Source of the DNA: Spirochaetales bacterium
GTDB taxonomy: Bacteria; Spirochaetota; Spirochaetia; Sphaerochaetales; Sphaerochaetaceae
Assembly (NCBI GenBank): GCA_012523305.1
Contig: JAAYIV010000021.1
Coordinates: 1-50,262 of the forward strand
Length of the DNA stretch: 50,262 nt
Reading direction: 5' to 3'
Below the pieces are notes generated by a model. It was given only the letters and a program-made list of their open reading frames with translations, was not told the origin of the DNA and did no database searches. This document shows, one piece after another, positions 9,372-16,878 of this stretch. Both the position numbers and the translations under genes were made by a program. Positions within the stretch are counted from its first letter, which is position 1. The number at the start of each line of letters is the position of its first letter.

Positions 9372-9881
9372 CTATTGACATTCTACGGTCCACTGGAGGC
9401 GATGTAACCTTCCAGAAGCCTGCATTCCTTCGAATTGTTTTTGCCGGTGATATTCGTAAGCGGCAATCGCAACTGAATTTGATAAGTTAAGTGAACGAGC
9501 TTCATCGATCATGGGTATTCGCAGACAGTTTCGTCGGTGATCAACCAGAATTTCTTCGGGAATCCCCGCCGATTCTTTTCCGAACACGAGATAGGCATCA
9601 TCGCCATAATTAACTTCAACGTATGTTCTCGGTGCCTTTGTCGTGAAAAACCATAATGCGGCACCTTTGTTATGTTCAAGAAATTGGGTGACGGAATCCC
9701 ATTGGACGATTTTCAAAAGATGCCAGTAATCAAGTCCTGCACGCTTGAGATAGCGGCTATCCAAAGAAAATCCTAACGGATGTACCAAGTGCAATTCAGA
9801 ACCGAGGGCAGCACATGTACGGGCGATGTTGCCGGTGTTTTGAGGAATTTCTGGTTCGAGCAGAACGATATGCAATGCCAT
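9372..9881 (-). CDS. trmL: tRNA (cytidine/uridine-2'-O)-methyltransferase TrmL (SPOUT)
   Basis: Methylates the ribose 2'-OH of the wobble nucleotide 34 in tRNA-Leu isoacceptors using S-adenosylmethionine. The 169-residue protein is a minimal SPOUT enzyme with all three knot motifs: EPEIPQNTGNIARTCAA (9-25), VFGKESAGIPEEI (about 95-110) and IPMIDEARSLNLSNSVAIAAYE (split across about 120-145). The length equals the E. coli TrmL/YibK core plus about 12 residues. GAGAGG precedes the ATG. It lies between dinB and proC on the minus strand. Confidence 0.9.
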   Translation of the reverse strand: MALHIVLLEPEIPQNTGNIARTCAALGSELHLVHPLGFSLDSRYLKRAGLDYWHLLKIVQWDSVTQFLEHNKGAALWFFTTKAPRTYVEVNYGDDAYLVFGKESAGIPEEILVDHRRNCLRIPMIDEARSLNLSNSVAIAAYEYHRQKQFEGMQASGRLHRLQWTVECQ

Positions 9882-9927
9882 GATTACCTCTCATTGCCTC
9901 TACTGTAGCACCAATCACACGGAACCA

Positions 9928-11091
9928 TCAATCATGCTTGATTAATGAGGTTGCTTTTTCTACCTTCTGACCTTTGGAACGTAATGAGAGGACGGTCTTT
10001 TCCAATTCACGCTTTCGTTTGAATTCATCATCGAACAATTCATGTTGTATCGGAGCGTCCCCATCGTACAATTGATACAGGCCAACTCCTATGAGACGGA
10101 TTTTTTGGGATCGTTTCCATCGCTGTTCTAGTAACGTGTAGGCGATCACATAGATTTCTTCGGCCGAATAGATGGGCTTGTCAGGGGTGATCTGTGCGCT
10201 GATGGTAGTGAAATCACCATAGCGTAACTTAATAGCCACAGTTTTCCCCATAACCTGTTCATCAAGAGCCCTGAACATCACTTCATGACTCATCCGAAGT
10301 AGATATTGTTTTAATAATTCAATATCATTAATATCCTGAGCAAACGTTGTTTCGGTGCTGATCGATCGTGATTTCGTCTCCCCTGTATAGATGCCGGGAT
10401 CTATTCCCCGACTCACTTTGTAATAAAATTCTCCTGCAGCCTCACCGAATAACTTTTGTAACCTGGACACTTGAAATGTGCGCAACTGTTGCGGATTATC
10501 AATTCGATATTTCTTTAGCATGGCAAGGGAGCTTTCTCCCAGCCCCCATAACCTAGCCAACCCCAGCTTGTCGACGAATGCCATTTCATCTCCCGGTGCA
10601 ACTCGATACAGGCCGTCGGGCTTGCCATAGGAAGATGCCATTTTTGCTATATAACGCGAAGCACCGATCCCTACCGATATCACCAATCGAGTCTTTTCTA
10701 AAACTGTTCGTTTTAATAATCTCGCAGCTTCTTCGGCAGGTCCGAACAAACGAAAAGTCCCTGTCATATCCAAGAACGCTTCATCGATTGAAATCTGTTG
10801 AACGCTGGGAGAGAAGGTTTTAAGGATCTCGACAATTTTTTGGCTTTCTTCGCTATAACGATGCATACGACCTTGTACATATATTCCATGGGGACATAAT
10901 TGCTTCGCTTTGAACATCGGCATCGCTGAGTGAACCCCATAGGCGCGTGCTTCGTAGGAGCATGAGGAGACCACTCCACGAGAGCCCATGCCTCCAACTA
11001 TCAATGGCTGCCCCTGATAGCGCGGATGATCAAGGCTTTCCACGGATGCGAAAAAAGCATCCATGTCAACATGAAAGAATATCGTCTCCAT
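9928..11091 (-). CDS. dinB: DNA polymerase IV (Y-family translesion polymerase)
   Basis: Error-prone polymerase that bypasses damaged template bases. The 387-residue protein has the Y-family order of palm, fingers, thumb and little-finger domains. Metal-binding carboxylates are visible as Asp9 in HVDMDAFF and Asp103/Glu104 in SIDEAFLD. Phe13 is the steric-gate residue expected for DinB. GIGASRYIAKMASSYGKPDG and the thumb helix-hairpin-helix follow. The C-terminus continues past the little finger but shows no clear QLxLF-type clamp motif. The ribosome site is weak. The gene sits between ddl and trmL, and I see no LexA-type box nearby. Confidence 0.95.
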   Translation of the reverse strand: METIFFHVDMDAFFASVESLDHPRYQGQPLIVGGMGSRGVVSSCSYEARAYGVHSAMPMFKAKQLCPHGIYVQGRMHRYSEESQKIVEILKTFSPSVQQISIDEAFLDMTGTFRLFGPAEEAARLLKRTVLEKTRLVISVGIGASRYIAKMASSYGKPDGLYRVAPGDEMAFVDKLGLARLWGLGESSLAMLKKYRIDNPQQLRTFQVSRLQKLFGEAAGEFYYKVSRGIDPGIYTGETKSRSISTETTFAQDINDIELLKQYLLRMSHEVMFRALDEQVMGKTVAIKLRYGDFTTISAQITPDKPIYSAEEIYVIAYTLLEQRWKRSQKIRLIGVGLYQLYDGDAPIQHELFDDEFKRKRELEKTVLSLRSKGQKVEKATSLIKHD

Positions 11092-11102
11092 CCAAATTGT
11101 CC

Positions 11103-12218
11103 CTATCGATTAATCTTCAATGAATCCATCATCGAAAATCTGGTCGTTGCAGATTCAAATAAGGCCAAGAGTATTTTTTCCCAAGTATATCCTTGGTGAG
11201 CCATCAGCCGAGGGAAATGGCTGTTTGCCGTCATCCCCGGTAACGTGTTGATTTCATTGAACAAAATGATTCCGGTTCTTGGCTGGTAAAAGAAATCGAC
11301 CCGTGCAAAACCGCGGATGTTTACAGCTAGTCCGAATTGAACGGCATACTGTCGTATGCGGCGTGCATGATCGTCGATAATCGGAGCTGGGATGATCATC
11401 GTGGCACAATGAGTCGGATCATATTTCTTTTCGTAGGAAAGAAACTGAAGCCCTGTCGAGTCATCGTTATGCACCATGCCACAGCCTGAAACTATCAAAT
11501 GCCCGTGTTCTTCTAACAGCCCACATTCAATTTCAACCATTTCGGTGATATGCGGTTCGATCAAACATGATTCAGAGTAGCTCAAAACTTCGTTGATCGC
11601 ATGCAACACCGCATCGGATGCGTTTCTCTGTACTACGTGAACACCGACAGATGAACCTCCGTCCACCGGTTTTAGGACAATCGTATCGCTGAAATCAAAA
11701 AGATCGTTCATGCAAAAGGATTCAAGATACGTTGCATCCTCTTTCATCCTCTTGGCAGTTGCCACATCGACTGTTTTCCAGCGTGAAGTGGGAATGCCGA
11801 GATGACTGGCAATAATCTTTGAAAATTGCTTTTGCATCCCCAAAGCGCTGGAGTGTACCGGACTGCCTACATATGGAATCCTGGCAGCGTCCAATACGCC
11901 TTGGAGCACGCCGTCTTCCCCGTTTGAACCGTGAACGATTGGAAAGCATATATCAATATCAAGCTGTTCACCATTCATTTTAAAGAGGATGCCCTTACCC
12001 ATCTGCAATAGAAGTTCGTTTGCATCCGACGAAAGGTGTGGCAACAGCATGTCTGTCGCTGTTTGCAGGTACCAGCGGCCCGTTTTTGATATCCAGATCG
12101 GATATACTATGAAACCCGCGTCAATCAAATGCCGGTGGATATTGGAAGCTGAAGCGATGGAAATCTCGTGTTCGACTGAGCGTCCGCCATATAACAGTGC
12201 GACTCGTTTGATATTCAT
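11103..12218 (-). CDS. ddl: D-alanine--D-alanine ligase
   Basis: ATP-grasp enzyme joining two D-alanines for the peptidoglycan stem peptide. The 371-residue protein opens with ALLYGGRSVEHEISIAS and has PYVGSPVHSSALGMQKQFSK, the ATP-grasp loop VDGGSSVGVHVV and the C-terminal metal/substrate motif FNEINTLPGMTANSHFPRL. It carries an extra N-terminal stretch of the VanA-like/DdlA size class. The start codon overlaps the murE stop (ATGA) behind AAGGAGGAG, so the two wall genes are coupled. Confidence 0.96.
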   Translation of the reverse strand: MNIKRVALLYGGRSVEHEISIASASNIHRHLIDAGFIVYPIWISKTGRWYLQTATDMLLPHLSSDANELLLQMGKGILFKMNGEQLDIDICFPIVHGSNGEDGVLQGVLDAARIPYVGSPVHSSALGMQKQFSKIIASHLGIPTSRWKTVDVATAKRMKEDATYLESFCMNDLFDFSDTIVLKPVDGGSSVGVHVVQRNASDAVLHAINEVLSYSESCLIEPHITEMVEIECGLLEEHGHLIVSGCGMVHNDDSTGLQFLSYEKKYDPTHCATMIIPAPIIDDHARRIRQYAVQFGLAVNIRGFARVDFFYQPRTGIILFNEINTLPGMTANSHFPRLMAHQGYTWEKILLALFESATTRFSMMDSLKINR

Positions 12219-13738
12219 AGCTCCTCCTTGTGCCCCATGGTGTCGGCTTGTCGAAGTACTTCCTTCTCATCGTGCCAAGGAATCGAGTAATCTCCATACT
12301 GAATGGATGTTTCGTGACCTTTTCCCAACACAAGGAGTAGGTCACCTTGTTTACAATAATTCAAAGCATTAGCGATAGCTGCGCTCCGATCGGGAATTTC
12401 GAATACGCGGGTCAAAGAATTCTCTGGGATTCCTGATGTAATATCATCAAAAATTGCTTGCGATGATTCACAACGTGGATCCTCGTCAGTGAGAAACAAT
12501 GCTTGGCAGTAGAGTGAAGCTTGAAAGCCCATCGGAGCGCGTTTTGATCGGTCCCTGTCACCGGCGGCACCGAACAATGCCACGGTATGTTCTTTGGTAA
12601 AAAAATTATGTACATGGGAGAATAACTTGGCGAAGGCATCAGCCGTATGGGCAAAATCGACGATGATTGAAAAAGGTAGTTCTGTCTTTAGGAGATTGAA
12701 CCGGCCTTCAATTGGTTTAATTGACAAAAGGTTTTGGGCAACGGTCAATGCATGTACGCCAATAATCCGGGAACATGCCAACACAGCTCCCAAAGCGTTC
12801 GAGGCATACACCGAAGGTCCGTACGCAAAACTTGTTTCCATAAAAGAATTATCAGAAACTATAAAAAGCTGTCGATCAGTAAGCGATACGCGAACGCTGG
12901 AGGCAACAACATCAGACTCAAGGTGGTGTTCGTCCAAACTGTAGGTAAATAATGATGCTTGCGAAGGCATCAATTCGATTATTCTATCCAAGTGTTGGAA
13001 AGAAGACGGAGCAATAATGAACCCGTCGCTTTTTAATTGGCGGACTAGATTCATTTTCGCATCAAGGTATCGGGCCAAAGATTCGTGGAATTCTAGATGT
13101 TCACTCGTGAAGGTTGTGAATACCGCTCCGGAAAACTCAATATCGGACATCCGTGAAAATTCGTCTGATAATCCATGGCTGGTTGATTCCAGAATAACTA
13201 CTTCTACCTTGTTTTGGACGCATCGGGCAAGAAAAGGGTACAGGTCGGTTACCTCGGGGGTGCTTTGACGATATGGTGAAAGGACTCGACCGGAACCGTC
13301 ATCAATAGCAACTGTATCGAGTAATCCGCATTTAATGTTGTTCTTTGAAAGCAATTGCCATAGAAATTCACATGTCGTTGTCTTTCCGTCAGTGCCGGTG
13401 ACTCCAATTATATTAAGCTGTTTCTCAGGATTATCCCAAAAAATTGCGGTCAACGCACTTAAAGCCTTCCTCGGCGATTCGGTTTTCAAGTAGGCAATTT
13501 CCCTATGATATTGTGTAAGATTCTCGCTGTGAATAATTGCCACAGCGCCGTTTATGATTGCCTCTTCAACGAACCGATGGCCATCAGAATGAGTTCCTTT
13601 CAAAGCAACGAAGAGTGAATTTGGTAGTGTTGAGCGAGAATCAAATGTGATATGCTTAATTATATGATCGGTAAAGAGAGGGAATCTGCATTCAGAAAAC
13701 AACTTGCCATTTCCGACTAATGCTGATAATCTTTTCAT
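12215..13738 (-). CDS. murE: UDP-N-acetylmuramoyl-tripeptide synthetase MurE
   Basis: Adds the third, diamino residue to UDP-MurNAc-L-Ala-D-Glu in the cytoplasm. The 507-residue protein has the Mur-ligase layout: the N-terminal UDP-binding domain, the P-loop GVTGTDGKTTT (112-122), central STSHGL and HLEFHESLARYLDAKMNLV, and a C-terminal domain with VALFGAAGDRDRSKR. The specificity loop reads TDEDPR (417-422) instead of the DNPR that marks meso-diaminopimelate enzymes. That agrees with an L-ornithine- or L-lysine-adding enzyme, as known in treponemes, but specificity is an inference. It is first in the minus-strand series and is preceded by a promoter candidate. Confidence 0.94.
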   Translation of the reverse strand: MKRLSALVGNGKLFSECRFPLFTDHIIKHITFDSRSTLPNSLFVALKGTHSDGHRFVEEAIINGAVAIIHSENLTQYHREIAYLKTESPRKALSALTAIFWDNPEKQLNIIGVTGTDGKTTTCEFLWQLLSKNNIKCGLLDTVAIDDGSGRVLSPYRQSTPEVTDLYPFLARCVQNKVEVVILESTSHGLSDEFSRMSDIEFSGAVFTTFTSEHLEFHESLARYLDAKMNLVRQLKSDGFIIAPSSFQHLDRIIELMPSQASLFTYSLDEHHLESDVVASSVRVSLTDRQLFIVSDNSFMETSFAYGPSVYASNALGAVLACSRIIGVHALTVAQNLLSIKPIEGRFNLLKTELPFSIIVDFAHTADAFAKLFSHVHNFFTKEHTVALFGAAGDRDRSKRAPMGFQASLYCQALFLTDEDPRCESSQAIFDDITSGIPENSLTRVFEIPDRSAAIANALNYCKQGDLLLVLGKGHETSIQYGDYSIPWHDEKEVLRQADTMGHKEEL

Positions 13739-13759
13739 ATGAAGCCCTTATCACGGTAA

Positions 13760-13788
13760 ATGGTAGCAGGCTTCACACCTATTTACAA
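13760..13788 (-). promoter_or_regulatory. Candidate promoter for murE-ddl
   Basis: Minus strand TTGTAA (13788-13783), 17-base spacer, TACCAT (13765-13760); initiation near 13753, 15 bases before the ATG. A dyad GCTTCAC (13770-13776) / GTGAAGC (13797-13803) flanks the -35 box and could be an operator. Confidence 0.42.
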
Positions 13789-13830
13789 GGCAATTGGTGA
13801 AGCTGGAACGAGGATCGGGAGTCTGCTGCT

Positions 13831-15477
13831 ATGCTATATCAAATCCCGGAATATGAAAGTGACCAACTCATTTCCATCATAGGTACAAAGCGTCCCTTAC
13901 AGGAAGAACTCCGTTCGATTATTTCCCAACTATTACCAAAGAAGGGAACATCGTTATTCATCGATGCATTCTGTGGAAGTGGTGCCGTGGCGAGAGTCGC
14001 ACGATCATTGGGGTGTAGGGTGATAGCTTCCGATGTCGAAGCGTTCACTTTTATCACTAATTATGTATATCTTGCCTTGCATGCCGAAGATATTTCAACC
14101 ATGTTCGCTGAATTCGGTGGTATTGACGCGTATTTGACGATTCTTAACCTACAAGGGTTATATGCATCAACGGTCAACAAGGATATTCCCAACGGTTTTC
14201 TGAGCACCTATTATGCTCCGTCTGACGACACATCGTACGATGGTAATCGGGAACGATTATTTTTCACACGTTCCAATGCTCTGTTCTTGGATACCGTACG
14301 TGAAGAAATCGAGCAGAATTGGATAGCTAAAAAAATCAATGCTGCAGAAAAATGTGTTGCCTTGGCATCGGTGCTTTACGAAGCTTCGAGAAAAGCAAAT
14401 ACGGGCGGAACCTTTACTTCATACTACAAACGATTCGGATCGTACGAACAGACTGCGTTATCCAGGATCGGTACGAATTGTGAACTTCACGCTCCGGTAC
14501 TTCCTGACATGCCGATACCAAGAGGATCGGTTCGCCTTGAAAGTGCAGACAAGGTCGTGTCTTCTCACAGCGCTGATATTTGTTTTATAGATCCTCCGGC
14601 CACGGTCCATCAATACTCCAGTGCATACCACTTACTCAATTCGATTGCGATTTGGGACAAACCACCGATTGATGAAAGAAGAAACCCGGATGGAACATTA
14701 GTCAATAAAAGTGGAATGAGAGAGGATAGGGCATCGACAAAATCCCCTTTCTGCTCGTTGAAACATGCGGATGCCGCATTTGTCCATCTCATCGGATCCA
14801 TCGACGCGAGAACCGTGATTACGACATATCCGAATTCGGGGATCGTAAGCGCTGAAAGGATTCGTCAGCTGTTGTCTCCCAGATTCAGATCGGTTTCATC
14901 ATTGATTCTCAGAAAGAGAAACCAAGGCGGACGTCAACCGTTGGATCGATCTAAGGACACCTTTGAGCACGTAATCATCGCTGGCAATCCCGAGACCGTT
15001 TCGGTCGTGGTTGAAACGGATGTTGAAATCATCGAATATCTTCGAATATTGCATGAGATGGAATCGAGGGTGTTTAATCCTCGAGATGATATCGAACCAT
15101 TTCAATTTGTCGGAGGAATTCTGATCAGACATCCTGTCGATCCTTTTGAATTACAAAAAAAAGAGAAGAGCAAATTGTCCATGTTGGCGCATGCCTTGGA
15201 ACATTCATGTTGCACAACAGCTGAACAATCGATCGATGTATTGACAAAAGCACTTCGAAAGGAACATTCATATCCGATCGACGGTGAAGGTCGTTTAAAG
15301 ATTGAGAAAAAAATCGTATCATTATTACGGCAGCATTGCAGTGTTGCCACTGCCCGGGTATTTTTTGAATTGTTTGAAACTGTTGAACAACGTCTGGCTG
15401 ATATCGATAATTCTAAAAGGCTTGAGATGCACTTAAGGCGATTGAAATCAGTTACTCAGATGAGGTTGATGCAATGA
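13831..15477 (+). CDS. DNA adenine methylase-like protein with altered catalytic motif
   Basis: A 548-residue protein resembling D12-class (Dam-like) N6-adenine methyltransferases. The SAM-binding motif I is FIDAFCGSGAVARVA (43-57), followed by an acidic Asp68 in VIASDVEAFTF. Motif IV, normally DPPY, reads DPPA at residues 254-257 (codons 14590-14601). The context FIDPPATVHQYSSAYHLLN otherwise matches the DPPY-x3-RQY-x3-YHLL pattern of the family, so the catalytic tyrosine is replaced by alanine. The last 160 residues are an extension I do not recognise. No restriction gene is adjacent, so it is an orphan. It overlaps the outer-membrane protein gene by four bases (ATGA). Whether it still methylates DNA is unknown. 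Confidence 0.72.
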   Translation: MLYQIPEYESDQLISIIGTKRPLQEELRSIISQLLPKKGTSLFIDAFCGSGAVARVARSLGCRVIASDVEAFTFITNYVYLALHAEDISTMFAEFGGIDAYLTILNLQGLYASTVNKDIPNGFLSTYYAPSDDTSYDGNRERLFFTRSNALFLDTVREEIEQNWIAKKINAAEKCVALASVLYEASRKANTGGTFTSYYKRFGSYEQTALSRIGTNCELHAPVLPDMPIPRGSVRLESADKVVSSHSADICFIDPPATVHQYSSAYHLLNSIAIWDKPPIDERRNPDGTLVNKSGMREDRASTKSPFCSLKHADAAFVHLIGSIDARTVITTYPNSGIVSAERIRQLLSPRFRSVSSLILRKRNQGGRQPLDRSKDTFEHVIIAGNPETVSVVVETDVEIIEYLRILHEMESRVFNPRDDIEPFQFVGGILIRHPVDPFELQKKEKSKLSMLAHALEHSCCTTAEQSIDVLTKALRKEHSYPIDGEGRLKIEKKIVSLLRQHCSVATARVFFELFETVEQRLADIDNSKRLEMHLRRLKSVTQMRLMQ

Positions 15478-16571
15478 ACCACACTGGCATAAACATGAAT
15501 AAGCGGTTGGCCTCAATCATCTTAGCACTGATCGTGCTGATCGTACCTGTAAAAATGGATGCACGCAATGTACATCTTCGGACTTTGGCGATGGGTTCTG
15601 CTGGAGTGGCGGTAATAGGATCTCTCGGACCATTATCCATAAATCCTGCCAGTTTGTTTTATCAAACCGATACCCAGTTAATGATTAACGCTGTAGCATC
15701 GAATACGTTTATTCCATACGAACGCCAGCAGCAACAAGTGTTACCTTCATGGCAAACACCGAGTGTCGAAGCACGGTTTCTTTTCAGTAGTCGTTATCTT
15801 TCGCTTTCGATCGAATTGGAAAATGAATTGATACACCGAAGAGTTTCCCCTACCAATGATAGCGTTGCCTTCGTAGCGAACAATTACTCAAATCTTCAGT
15901 TGAATATTGCCTATGGTAATGAAAATGTCGCCCTGGGATTATTTGCGAGAGGAGGGACGCATACCGAACGTCCTATCAGTCTGGACGTGAATTTTCCGGT
16001 TACTGATTATATCCAGCAGGTATTTTTTGAGCGCTATTATCCTATCCCCGAGAATCAGTTTTTCAATGCAGGTGCGGGATTGTTATTATCATATGAATGG
16101 GTTGCATTGGGATTGGCAACCGAATCGTTATTCAGGATGGATTATAATAGCAACCAGTTGATTCTTGACGCTGGCAGCGTCATCGACGATTTGACTGTCG
16201 GTCTTGCATTCACATCACCCAAATACGATCGATTCGATGAATTGAACCTGATGGTATTCACCGCCGCGATCGATTTGTCTTCCGTCGGCAATCCCATACG
16301 CCGAAGGCTTCATTTTGGTGTTGAAATGAATATTCAATTGTCACCTCAGTATTCAATCGCCTTGCAAGGTGGTTATAGTGAAGTGAGATCTTCATTGGGC
16401 TCGCTATTCTCTTTGAATGGGAACAGCGGGGTGACTACTTTCGGGATATCGGGAACAATTGATAAATTCGAAATCAATACCCTGCTTGAAGTTCCGATTT
16501 CTTCATATGATGGGGTTTGGCAAGCGGACGAAGCGCTTTCATTTCGCATCGGAATGATGTGGATACCATAA
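15474..16571 (+). CDS. Probable outer-membrane beta-barrel protein (PorV/UPF0164-like)
   Basis: A 365-residue exported protein. A signal peptide (about 1-30, hydrophobic core LASIILALIVLIVPV, Ala-rich cleavage region MDA-R) is followed by the segment LAMGSAGVAVIGSLGPLSIN and then PASL. That matches the start of PorV/FadL-like barrels, where small residues and N-P-A-(G/S)-L form the plug region. Alternating polar/hydrophobic strands fill the rest and the chain ends in an aromatic/Ile-rich strand (FRIGMMWIP). GAGG lies 8 bases before ATG 15474, which overlaps the methylase stop; ATG 15495 would give a shorter signal peptide. The function is unknown; spirochaetes carry families of such proteins. 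Confidence 0.65.
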   Translation: MNHTGINMNKRLASIILALIVLIVPVKMDARNVHLRTLAMGSAGVAVIGSLGPLSINPASLFYQTDTQLMINAVASNTFIPYERQQQQVLPSWQTPSVEARFLFSSRYLSLSIELENELIHRRVSPTNDSVAFVANNYSNLQLNIAYGNENVALGLFARGGTHTERPISLDVNFPVTDYIQQVFFERYYPIPENQFFNAGAGLLLSYEWVALGLATESLFRMDYNSNQLILDAGSVIDDLTVGLAFTSPKYDRFDELNLMVFTAAIDLSSVGNPIRRRLHFGVEMNIQLSPQYSIALQGGYSEVRSSLGSLFSLNGNSGVTTFGISGTIDKFEINTLLEVPISSYDGVWQADEALSFRIGMMWIP

Positions 16572-16580
16572 GGTCCTTGC

Positions 16581-16609
16581 TTGACAATCATTGGGATGAC
16601 CACTATATT
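16581..16609 (+). promoter_or_regulatory. Strong consensus promoter for the zinc-ribbon gene
   Basis: TTGACA (16581-16586), exactly 17 bases, TATATT (16604-16609). This is the closest match to the sigma-70 consensus I found in the window. Initiation near 16616 gives a leader of about 27 bases containing AAGGAG at 16631-16636. Confidence 0.72.
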
Positions 16610-16642
16610 CATACCGTACTGAATTCACGCAAGGAGTGTTCC

Positions 16643-16813
16643 ATGGCAAAAGCACATAGAGGAGCCGGTATCCGTGATCGGCAGAACAATGGGCGCGGAC
16701 AATGTCCTGTTTGTAAAAGAACCGCTATCAAGTTGTTGTATGAAAACGAAGTCGAAGGTAATAAGACATTAGTTTGCAAGCAGTGCAATGCATCGATCAG
16801 GAATTCGAAATAA
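16643..16813 (+). CDS. Small zinc-ribbon protein, unknown function
   Basis: A 56-residue basic protein. Two CxxC pairs (Cys21/Cys24 and Cys45/Cys48) spaced by 20 residues form a rubredoxin-like zinc ribbon. The N-terminus is rich in Lys/Arg/Gly/His (MAKAHRGAGIRDRQNNGRG), which suggests RNA or ribosome contact, like several small ribosomal zinc-ribbon proteins. It does not match L28, L31, L32, L33, L36 or S14 by motif. ATG 16643 is chosen because AAGGAG lies 6 bases upstream. It is a single-gene unit with a consensus promoter before it and a perfect hairpin terminator after it. The strong promoter suggests high expression. I recall similar proteins only from spirochaetes, but that was not checked. 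Confidence 0.7.
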   Translation: MAKAHRGAGIRDRQNNGRGQCPVCKRTAIKLLYENEVEGNKTLVCKQCNASIRNSK

Positions 16814-16834
16814 CCACTTCAATTCCAGGTTCCC

Positions 16835-16860
16835 AAGACTGTCTGAGGACAGTCTTTTTA
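16835..16860 (+). terminator. Rho-independent terminator after the zinc-ribbon gene
   Basis: A perfect 9-base-pair stem AAGACTGTC / GACAGTCTT with loop TGAG, running into TTTA. It ends the zinc-ribbon transcript 19 bases before murC, so murC must be read from read-through or a start I did not find. Confidence 0.85.
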
Positions 16861-16878
16861 TTGCAAGAAGGTAATCGG

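Noticed and set aside
13831-15477. Restriction-modification system around the methylase
   Set aside because: No endonuclease-like or specificity gene lies on either side; neighbours are murE and an outer-membrane protein.
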